NCBI GenBank assembly: GCA_963704455.1
Contig: OY969905.1
Location: forward strand, 3,472,001-3,536,000
DNA: 64,000 nt
Origin: DASTCZ01 sp963704455
GTDB lineage: Bacteria; Acidobacteriota; Terriglobia; Acidiferrales; UBA7541
Direction of reading: 5' to 3'
Shown here: positions 40,988 through 48,362 of the stretch, piece by piece
Position numbering within the stretch: the stretch's first letter is position 1
How the letters are laid out: each line of letters begins with the position of its first letter
The notes under the pieces: generated by a model
What the model was told of the DNA's origin: nothing
Seen by the model: the letters and a program-made list of their open reading frames with translations, nothing else
Databases searched by the model: none
Translations under genes and position numbers: made by a program

Positions 40988-42355
40988 ATGGCCGTTGACG
41001 TCATCATGCCCCAGATGGGCGAAAGCATTTTTGAAGGCACCATCACCAAGTGGCTGAAAAAGCCCGGCGACAAAATCGAGCGGGACGAACCGCTCTTTGA
41101 GATCTCCACCGACAAAGTGGACGCGGAAATTCCCGCGCCAGTGGCGGGCGTGCTGAAAGAGATCAAGATCGGCGAAGGACAGACGGTGCCGATTAAGACT
41201 GTCGTGGCGCTGATTGAAGCGGCAGGTGGTGCTGCCGCGGCCGCTCCGGCTGCTTCTGCGCCAGCCCCGGCAGCGAAAGAGGAACCTGTGCATTTGCCGG
41301 GGCCGCCGCCAAAGGCTGCGGCGCCTAAACCTGCCCCCGCGCAAGCGGCGGCACCGGCGCCAGCGCGGGCTGCTGCGCCCGCTCCGGCAGCAAGCGGCAT
41401 TGGAGGCAATGGACAAAAGATCCGCAGCTCGCCGCTTGTGCGGCGGCTGGCGAAGGAAAATAACGTGGAATTGGCGGCGCTCACAGGCACCGGCGCGGGT
41501 GGACGCATCAGCAAGAAGGACATCCTTGAAGCGATTTCCGGAGGCGGAGCGCGGCCTGCGGCAGCAGCTTCCACGGGGCGGCCCTCCGCACCACCTGCAA
41601 CCGGAGGGGCGGCCGCGCACGGCGTCCTCGAAAACGCGGTCCCGCGTGAAAGAATCCTATTCGGGAAATACGAAATCCAGCCGATGTCGGTGATGCGGCA
41701 GAAGATCGCCGAGCACATGGTGCTCTCGAAGCGCGTTTCTCCGCACGTTTATTCCGTGGATGAAGCGGACATGAGCCGCGTGGCGGCGGCGCGCGCAAAA
41801 TCCAAAGAGGAGTTCGAGTCACGCTACGGCGTGAAGCTGACATTCATGCCATTTTTCCTGCGCGCCGCGGTGGAAGCACTGCGCGCGTTCCCGACGGTTA
41901 ACGCGTCGGTGGACGGAACGAATATCGTGATGCACCGCGAGGTCAACATCGGCGTGGCGGTGGCGATCGACAACGGGCTCATCGTGCCGGTGGTAAAGAA
42001 CGCGGAGGAAAAAAACTTCCTCGGCTTGCAGCGCACTGTGAATGATCTGGCCGAGCGCGCGCGTACGAAGAAACTCAAGCCCGAAGAGGTGCAGGAAAGC
42101 ACCTTTGCCATCACGAACCCGGGAATCTTCGGCGGGTTGATGGGGCTGCCGGTGATCAACCAGCCGAACGTGGCGATCCTCGGCGTGGGCGCGATTCAGA
42201 AGCGGCCGGTGGTGATAGACGACGCCATCGCTATCCGCTCGATGGTCTATCTGACGCTCTCCTACGACCACCGCTGCGTGGACGGGGCCACGGCGCACCA
42301 GTTTATGGGCAAGCTGAAGTCTGTGCTTGGAGGTTGGAGCGAGCCGCTGGTCTAG
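40988..42355 (+). CDS. Dihydrolipoamide acyltransferase (E2)
   Basis: 455 residues, with GAGGAGAG upstream. One lipoyl domain (1-80) with Lys43 in 'STDKVDAEIP', which LipB modifies. An Ala/Pro-rich swinging linker covers about 80-135, a peripheral subunit-binding domain about 137-180 ('RSSPLVRRLAKENNVELAAL'), a second linker, then the catalytic domain with His428 and Asp432 in 'YDHRCVDGA'. E2 takes the acyl group from E1 and transfers it to CoA. It is the last gene of the operon and runs convergently towards the DUF3037 gene. Confidence 0.94.
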   Translation: MAVDVIMPQMGESIFEGTITKWLKKPGDKIERDEPLFEISTDKVDAEIPAPVAGVLKEIKIGEGQTVPIKTVVALIEAAGGAAAAAPAASAPAPAAKEEPVHLPGPPPKAAAPKPAPAQAAAPAPARAAAPAPAASGIGGNGQKIRSSPLVRRLAKENNVELAALTGTGAGGRISKKDILEAISGGGARPAAAASTGRPSAPPATGGAAAHGVLENAVPRERILFGKYEIQPMSVMRQKIAEHMVLSKRVSPHVYSVDEADMSRVAAARAKSKEEFESRYGVKLTFMPFFLRAAVEALRAFPTVNASVDGTNIVMHREVNIGVAVAIDNGLIVPVVKNAEEKNFLGLQRTVNDLAERARTKKLKPEEVQESTFAITNPGIFGGLMGLPVINQPNVAILGVGAIQKRPVVIDDAIAIRSMVYLTLSYDHRCVDGATAHQFMGKLKSVLGGWSEPLV

Positions 42356-42391
42356 TTTTCGGCTTCGAGTTCCGGGCCCTCGCGAATTATT

Positions 42392-43195
42392 TTACTGGAG
42401 CAGTGGGCGCAGCTGGTGTGCCCAAACAGGCAGGCGTGAGAGCGGCACGAGGGAAATCTCCTTTTCCTTGAACAGCCCGGAAATAAATTGGTGGCGTTTA
42501 TTTTCTTCCGGGCGCAATTCCATTTCTGTAATGGCCACGAATTCTGTCTTTTCAATCTTTGAGCGGATGGCGTCGGCGGTGTAGGCGAGTACTTTGGCTT
42601 GCGCCGGCTCGCGCGTGAGCGCCAACGATTGAATGAACCCGCGGGTGCCGTTGCGCTGATACGCGTAATCCAAATGTAGTGGATCACCGGGAAAAGTATA
42701 GTCATCCAGATGCACTCCCCGCCTCAATTTTGATAAAAGCCCCGTGGTGCGAAAAACCTGGGTTGCCTGAGAACGGATCGCGCTCCGGCTTCCGGTGACC
42801 GATGCGCGAGCGCGCGGCGCGGCAACCTGGTCGTGGAAGAGACGGTCCATTTCGGAATCGAGGTCCGCGGCAAGCAGGCCCTTCCGCGGGCTGAACTGCA
42901 CGGTGTTGGAGAGCATCTGTTCGAGCTTGGCGGTCCACATGGAGATTTCGCCGCGGTGATCGGAAAGCGTGCTCTCAAAGAGAGAAGACAGGCCGCGAAG
43001 CGCTGCTTCATCCGAGGCCGGATGCAGGCGGCGCAAACGTGAAAATTCTGATTCGTCTTCAATCAAGCGCACGCGGAAGCGGGGTTCCGCAGGATCGTAC
43101 GCGACGACGCCGATGTTCACCCATTCGTCGCGAATGAGATTCGGCGCGTACCGCACGATGTGATACGCGAAAGCATTCAGCGCGGATTCGGGCAT
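42392..43195 (-). CDS. DUF3037 protein
   Basis: 267 residues with GGAGGT upstream. The N-terminus 'HIVRYAPNLIRDEWVNIGVV' is the DUF3037 signature. The rest is charged helical sequence with no catalytic motif recognised. It lies four bases from the HipA-like kinase gene, so the two are in one operon; the same pairing occurs in other bacteria. Role unknown: antitoxin, substrate or regulator of the kinase are all possible. Confidence 0.8.
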   Translation of the reverse strand: MPESALNAFAYHIVRYAPNLIRDEWVNIGVVAYDPAEPRFRVRLIEDESEFSRLRRLHPASDEAALRGLSSLFESTLSDHRGEISMWTAKLEQMLSNTVQFSPRKGLLAADLDSEMDRLFHDQVAAPRARASVTGSRSAIRSQATQVFRTTGLLSKLRRGVHLDDYTFPGDPLHLDYAYQRNGTRGFIQSLALTREPAQAKVLAYTADAIRSKIEKTEFVAITEMELRPEENKRHQFISGLFKEKEISLVPLSRLPVWAHQLRPLLQ

Positions 43196-43198
43196 TTT

Positions 43199-43996
43199 CT
43201 ACCTCCAGTTTGGAAACGGCTGCCGGGACGAGTCTCGCGCCATTTCGAGCTGCTCGCGGACGCGGGAGCGGCGGCGGTCGAGGCGTTCCAGCAGTGCATA
43301 CAGGGCATCCACATCAAAGTTGTACCAGGCCGGGGGAATTTGCTTGGCGGCCTCGTCAAGTACGTCCGGCGTGATCCGGTGTTCGAGGCGCGCAAGCCAG
43401 GTTTCAAAGGAATCCATCCCAGTCACGCCATGATAGGCGCGCTGGCGCATGTAGAGGCCGCGCAGCGGGGCGTCCGGGAAATTCCATTCGCCGGCATTGA
43501 AGCAGAAACCCTGGTCAATCATCATCCCCTGATAGCGCGAGCGGCCCGCATCGCGAAAGAAAATCACCTGCCTGCCGTTGGTGTTGCAGGTCCATTTGTC
43601 AAAGACGAGCATCCCCAGGAAGTCCTCAGCGTTTTCCACCTCGGCCAGCGCGTCATCGGGCAGCAGATCGAAAACCGCTGTTTGCGCCGGGTCGCCCGGA
43701 TACCGCGAGCCGAATTGCAGTCCGGGCAGACATGGCGTACGCGAGATTCCTACCTGCACGGCAAGTTCCTCTGTCAGACGGATGAGGTCGTGTTCCACTT
43801 CGACCACTGCGAATGGCGCGGTGGGCAAGCCGAGACGCGCGGCGAGCGCCGTCCCAAGCAATTCATTGGCGAGCACGCGCGTGTGCTGCGGGTTGTTCTG
43901 AAACTTCACAATGTAATAGAAATTGTCATCGCAGCGCATCAGATGGGCCTGCGCGCCGCCTCGCATCCGCCGGATATGTTCCACGGCCCGTGGCAT
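43199..43996 (-). CDS. HipA-like protein kinase (HipA_2 type)
   Basis: 265 residues from ATG 43996; a TTG at 44059 is a longer option. Kinase-like landmarks: a glycine-containing start 'RRMRGGAQAHLM', Lys31 in 'YIVKFQNNP', a catalytic-loop-like 'DKWTCNTNGRQ' with Asp133 and Asn138/140, and a metal-binding Asp161 in 'MIDQGFCFN'. This matches the short HipA-like kinases that lack the classical HipA N-domain. Classical HipA phosphorylates GltX; the target here is unknown. It is directly coupled to the DUF3037 gene. Confidence 0.75.
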   Translation of the reverse strand: MPRAVEHIRRMRGGAQAHLMRCDDNFYYIVKFQNNPQHTRVLANELLGTALAARLGLPTAPFAVVEVEHDLIRLTEELAVQVGISRTPCLPGLQFGSRYPGDPAQTAVFDLLPDDALAEVENAEDFLGMLVFDKWTCNTNGRQVIFFRDAGRSRYQGMMIDQGFCFNAGEWNFPDAPLRGLYMRQRAYHGVTGMDSFETWLARLEHRITPDVLDEAAKQIPPAWYNFDVDALYALLERLDRRRSRVREQLEMARDSSRQPFPNWR

Positions 43997-44221
43997 GTCC
44001 GCGCATGCTATAGGGGATTGGCGTATGCGGCAAGTCCAGATGTATTTAGATGAACCCAATTGGAACTGCGGAGAATTTAGAAAGACCGCTGTTTCAAGTG
44101 AAGCCTTCCAGAAGTTGCAAGACGGAAATGACTTGCGCCGGAATGGTTTTTTTGGGATGCGGGGAAATCTATCCGGCAGACCATGGCTTTCCGGAATGAA
44201 ATGCGGCGGTAGGAAACTTCA

Positions 44222-44256
44222 GAAAAAAAGATGTCCGGGAGAGACTCCCGGACATC
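44222..44256 (-). terminator. Strong terminator of the lysine-rich protein gene
   Basis: A perfect 13-bp stem AGATGTCCGGGAG/CTCCCGGACATCT with a three-base loop AGA. It is followed on the minus strand by seven T and lies 20 bases after the stop at 44277. Confidence 0.9.
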
Positions 44257-44276
44257 TGGTGCAGATTGAAATTCTC

Positions 44277-44606
44277 TTATCGCCGGCGGCGCTTTGACTT
44301 CTTGCGAGGCGTCTTCTTTGCCTTCTTGCCCTTCTTTTTGGCCTTTTTCTTGCCTTTTTTCTTGGATGTCGCCTTGCGCCGCGGCTTCGATTTCTTCGCG
44401 GCCTTCTTCGCCCTTTTTGCTTTGCCCGCAGACTTCGAATGGGCCGCGGGCTTAGGAGGGGGCGGGGGAGCCACCGGGAAGCCCGGCCTCTCCTCGACGA
44501 TCAATTCTTCCGTCTCTTCCTCAATGATGTCTTCGCCGCCTATTTCATCTTCTTCTTCGAAGCGGGGCATCTCGTTGTCTTCGTCGTCGGCCATGCGAAA
44601 GTTCAT
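44277..44606 (-). CDS. Charge-segregated protein with histone-like Lys-rich tail
   Basis: 109 residues from ATG 44606, with GGAGGA upstream. Residues 1-40 are acidic (DDEDNEMPRFEEEDEIGGED and EEETEELIVEE), then a Pro run, then about 60 residues of A/K/R repeats ('KKKGKKKAKKKGKKAKK') ending in KRRRR. The basic tail resembles AlgP/HC1-like or histone H1-like tails that bind DNA; the acidic part may self-inhibit or bind partners. It has its own strong terminator. Such composition gives little fold information, so function is inferred. Confidence 0.7.
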   Translation of the reverse strand: MNFRMADDEDNEMPRFEEEDEIGGEDIIEEETEELIVEERPGFPVAPPPPPKPAAHSKSAGKAKRAKKAAKKSKPRRKATSKKKGKKKAKKKGKKAKKTPRKKSKRRRR

Positions 44607-44827
44607 AGTGTCCTCCAATAGTGATGCGCCCGTCAGACGACGAAGCGCGGCCAGCACTCTCCCCGCCGAGGTTTCTTAGCGAACTCTGATGTCTTTGTCA
44701 AGACCGCAGGTTGCCGAATGCTGTTGGGCCGCACTCGGCCAACCCGATTTGTGGCGCTTCGAAGGGCGCCACCTTCATGCGCATAAGTATCTGCGCAGTA
44801 AGGAGTTACACGATTATTTGGCATTTT

Positions 44828-46840
44828 TCAACGGGGCGGCAGGATGGTGAGTAGATCGCCGACTTGTAGCGGCCTTGTATATAGAAAATGATTGGTGGAG
44901 CGGAGCGCCTCGGCGGTCGTGTGATATGCCTGGGCTATGGACCAGAGCGTCTCACCCGCCTCCACCTTGTGAGTGATTGACCCCGGCGAAGCGGCCGGCT
45001 TTGGGAGTCCAATTTCCGGGGATTTAGGGTTTGGCGCGGATGCAGCAGCGGCCGGTGTGACAACCGGATGCGTGGTCTTCGATGCGGCAGGCGATTGCGC
45101 TCCGATGCCACCCGGATAAACGCGCAGCCGCATCCCGCGGGCGAGCTTTTGCGAAGAAAGATGATTCCATTTGACGACGTCGGCAGAGGTAACGCTGTAT
45201 TGCTCGGCAACGCTTTCCACCGAGTCGCCTTTTCGCACGCGATAGTAGGTCAATTTTCCCAGAGCGGATTCGGATGGCGCCGTAGCGGGAATGATCAATT
45301 TTTGCCCGGCTTCCAGCCGCGCGCTGCTGTTGAGTCCATTGGCATCGGCGATCGCCGAGGGCGTTACGTGAAATGTGCGCGCAATCTGCGCGAGCGTTTC
45401 GCCTTCTTCGACGCGATGCCGCCGCCAGGTCACCCACTTCTCCGGAGGGATGGCCGCGATTCCCGCGAGGAATTGGTCCGCGGTTCCAGCGGGCAGGCGC
45501 AATTCAAAATTGGGATCATTGGGCGTGACCGTCCGCAAGAGAACGGGGTTGAGGCCGCGCAGGGTCTGCACGTCCACGTCAATCGTTTCGGCGACCAGGC
45601 GCAAATCAATCGGGCCGCCCGGTTTGACGCGATCCGTCTCCGCGTATGGATCGGGTGTTACCTGGATCCCGTAGCGTTGCGGGTCTTTGGCAATCAGCGT
45701 CAATGCGAGAATAATCGGCACGTAATTGCGGGTCTCTTTCAAGAGGACGTTGCGCTTGTAAAGTTCCCAGAAGTCCGCATATCCGGTGCGCTCGATGGCC
45801 TTCTGCACGTTGCCGGGGCCCGTGTCATAGGCGGCCATGGCCAGATACCAGTCGCCGAATTGATCGTATAGGTCGTGGAGGTGATGGGCCGCGGCGCGCG
45901 TGGATTTTTCCGGATCCTGGCGCTCGTCAATCCACCAGTTGCGATTCAGCCCGTATTCATGGCCACGCCAGGCAGCGAACTGCCAGATGCCTACGCAGCG
46001 AGCGCGCGAAGCGGCGGTCGGCTGAAATGCGCTTTCGGCCTGCGCAAGATAGATGAGGTCGCGCGGCAAGCCCTCTTCGTCGAGCACGCGCTCGATCATC
46101 GGACGGTAACGCCCGGCGCGGCGCAATCCGGTCTCCACGATGGCGCGTCCGCGCGGGGTCTGGAAAAAATTCAAATAAGCGAGAACGTATTCATTCACGG
46201 TGAGGGGAAGGTCATGCGGGACGAGCGATATTTCGCGCGTTGCGCCCGCAGCCAGCTTCGGGTCAAGCGATCCGGGTGCAGGCTCACCGATTTCAGGGAT
46301 CTCATCAATCGGAGCCGCTTCGGCCTTTTGCTCCGAAAAGCCGTCTCCCTCGCGGAAAGCGGCGAACTCTTCGCTGCTGATGGTCTCTACAATATGATGG
46401 AACGCAGCAGTGAGGCGGGGGTCGCTTGTGATGTCAAACCCGCTCCCGATCATGGTATCCACGGAGAGGTCGAACTCCTGCCGCGCCTTGGCCAGATGCC
46501 CGGCGCGAAAATCCTGTTGTCCGGCTTCGAAATACCATTGGGCATAGGAAAGGATCAAATCCAATCCCGAATCAGGCGGCGGCCCCAGAAGAGTCATGGA
46601 GACGCCGGACCTTGGAAGAAACGGTAGTGGATAAAGTAAAGAACCGCTGGGGAACTGCGGTGCTTGCGCAGTTTGCTCCGGCGCAGCCTTGATTTCCGGG
46701 GGGCGAACCTGCGCGGTATTGCGAGTGGCATCGTCGCAGCCGGCAAGCGCCAGCATGCAAATCATGGTAAGTACGCCGGCAAGGCATAGCACCGCCTTCA
46801 GGCAATGGCTCGCCGCCGATTTGGAGAATCGTCTGGTCAC
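44828..46840 (-). CDS. mltD: MltD-like lytic transglycosylase with three LysM domains
   Basis: 670 residues starting at GTG 46840. Lipoprotein signal with lipobox LAGC ending at Cys35. The SLT domain (about 245-390) has the catalytic Glu269 in 'LAQAESAFQP' and 'GIWQFAAWRGHEYGL', followed by 'MAAYDTGPGNVQKAI'. Three LysM domains follow, at about 475-520, 535-580 and 625-668 ('VEEGETLAQIARTF', 'VRKGDSVESVAEQY', 'VEAGETLWSIAQAY'). The enzyme cleaves murein strands non-hydrolytically from the outer membrane. One position (RARCVG instead of RAGAVG) departs from consensus. Confidence 0.9.
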   Translation of the reverse strand: MTRRFSKSAASHCLKAVLCLAGVLTMICMLALAGCDDATRNTAQVRPPEIKAAPEQTAQAPQFPSGSLLYPLPFLPRSGVSMTLLGPPPDSGLDLILSYAQWYFEAGQQDFRAGHLAKARQEFDLSVDTMIGSGFDITSDPRLTAAFHHIVETISSEEFAAFREGDGFSEQKAEAAPIDEIPEIGEPAPGSLDPKLAAGATREISLVPHDLPLTVNEYVLAYLNFFQTPRGRAIVETGLRRAGRYRPMIERVLDEEGLPRDLIYLAQAESAFQPTAASRARCVGIWQFAAWRGHEYGLNRNWWIDERQDPEKSTRAAAHHLHDLYDQFGDWYLAMAAYDTGPGNVQKAIERTGYADFWELYKRNVLLKETRNYVPIILALTLIAKDPQRYGIQVTPDPYAETDRVKPGGPIDLRLVAETIDVDVQTLRGLNPVLLRTVTPNDPNFELRLPAGTADQFLAGIAAIPPEKWVTWRRHRVEEGETLAQIARTFHVTPSAIADANGLNSSARLEAGQKLIIPATAPSESALGKLTYYRVRKGDSVESVAEQYSVTSADVVKWNHLSSQKLARGMRLRVYPGGIGAQSPAASKTTHPVVTPAAAASAPNPKSPEIGLPKPAASPGSITHKVEAGETLWSIAQAYHTTAEALRSTNHFLYTRPLQVGDLLTILPPR

Positions 46841-47046
46841 GCCATGAATCGAGTCGAAGGCCTGCGCTAAGACTGATGAACCGGCTCAGACCCTGAAGTA
46901 TTAGACGGCATTCCCGCGATTTGGGTCAGCCGATGACTCATGCTAGGACGGATAAAGGTAATGGGTCAACTCGGAACGGTGGAATGACCGTAACTCATTC
47001 CAAACAGACGATTTCAAGAGAGCAAGTAGCGAAGCCTGTTCGCGGA

Positions 47047-48228
47047 CTACGCCAAGGCCTGACGCAAGTCTTCGATGAGGTCCGCGGGATCTTCGAGGCC
47101 GACGGACAATCGAACCGTGCCGGGCTCGACGCCCGCCGCGGCCAGTTCCTGGCGGCTCATCTTGTAATGCGACGTGTAGATGGGCAGCACGCAGAGGGAT
47201 TCGACGCCCCCAAGACTGGCTGCGAGAAGAAAAAGATTCGTGCGGTCGCAGAAGCGGCGCGCGGCATGCAGGCCGCCTTTTAAATCGAAGGCCATCATCG
47301 CGCCAAAACCCGACATCTGTTTTTTCGCTAAAGCATGATCGGGATGCGATGTGAGGCCGGGATAGTGCACGCGCGCAACCTTCGGGTGTTTCGCAAGATA
47401 CCGCGCGACAGCCATCGCCGTGATGCACTGGCGATGAACGCGCGGTTCGACGGATTTCATCCCACGGATGAGGAGGTAAGCGCCCTCGGGGTCCATCGAT
47501 CCGCCGAGGTAAATAATCATTTGCCTCACTTTATCCACCAACCCCTTGCTGCCCGCGACGGTTCCGCCGATCAAGTCGGAATGGCCGCCCAAGTATTTTG
47601 TCGCGCTGTGGACGGTGAGATCAAAGCCCAGTTCGATCGGCTTTTGCAGCACCGGAGAAGCAAAAGTGTTGTCCACAATGCTGACGAGTTTGAGTTTGCG
47701 CGCAAGGGCGAGAGCTTTGCGCAGATCCACGACGCGAAGCGTCGGATTGGTCGGCGTCTCTACGTAAAGCACCCGCGTGCGGCTGTTGGCCAGACGCTCG
47801 ACTCCTTCGAGATCCGATTCCACGTGATGGACGCGAATTCCGAATCCGGGAAATACATCCCGCATCAGGCGATAGCTGCCGCCATAGAGCTGGCGGGTGG
47901 CAATCAACTCGTCGCCGTGTTTCAACAGGGACAAAAGGGCTGATGAAATGGCTGCCATGCCGGACGCCGCGACAACGGCGGATTCAGCGCGCTCGAGCTG
48001 CGCGATCTTGGCTTCCGCGACCGTGAGCGTGGGATTTCCGTACCGCGTGTAGATGTAGGCTTTGCTCTTGCCTTCTGCCCACCGCTTCATTTCCGCCGTG
48101 CCGGAAAATGTGAACGTGGAAGATCGCACGATGGGCGTGGAGACCGGGCCACTGATTCCGTGGTGCGATTCTCCGGCATGGATTGCGCGAGTCGAATCGC
48201 GCCAGTTATGAGTCTTATCTTTTTTCAT
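47047..48228 (-). CDS. Cys/Met metabolism PLP enzyme (cystathionine gamma-synthase/lyase type)
   Basis: 393 residues, the usual family length. PLP-binding Lys211 in 'HSATKYLGGHSDLIGG' (16 residues), 'YTRYGNPT' at 60-67 and 'VETPTNPT' at 156-163. The C-terminus 'LAASLGGVESL' and 'VRLSVGLEDPADLI' also fit. The substrate class (cystathionine gamma-synthase, gamma-lyase or O-acetylhomoserine sulfhydrylase) cannot be fixed by sight. It makes or breaks cystathionine or homocysteine bonds in methionine/cysteine metabolism. Confidence 0.9.
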   Translation of the reverse strand: MKKDKTHNWRDSTRAIHAGESHHGISGPVSTPIVRSSTFTFSGTAEMKRWAEGKSKAYIYTRYGNPTLTVAEAKIAQLERAESAVVAASGMAAISSALLSLLKHGDELIATRQLYGGSYRLMRDVFPGFGIRVHHVESDLEGVERLANSRTRVLYVETPTNPTLRVVDLRKALALARKLKLVSIVDNTFASPVLQKPIELGFDLTVHSATKYLGGHSDLIGGTVAGSKGLVDKVRQMIIYLGGSMDPEGAYLLIRGMKSVEPRVHRQCITAMAVARYLAKHPKVARVHYPGLTSHPDHALAKKQMSGFGAMMAFDLKGGLHAARRFCDRTNLFLLAASLGGVESLCVLPIYTSHYKMSRQELAAAGVEPGTVRLSVGLEDPADLIEDLRQALA

Positions 48229-48313
48229 TGAGACCTATCCGGCCGGAAATCTCACTTCACGGCGCATGAATTACAAACGAGGATTCTCTCTTATCAGGGA
48301 GAACTCACAACAT

Positions 48314-48338
48314 CCAATTTGGCGCCGAGCCAAATTGG
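48314..48338. terminator. Hairpin between the EF-G paralogue and the PLP enzyme
   Basis: CCAATTTGGC and GCCAAATTGG, a perfect 10-bp stem with a five-base loop, 25 bases past the EF-G-like stop. No minus-strand T run follows, so it could be a binding site. Confidence 0.4.
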
Positions 48339-48362
48339 TTTATTCGATTCAGCGCGCCGCGC

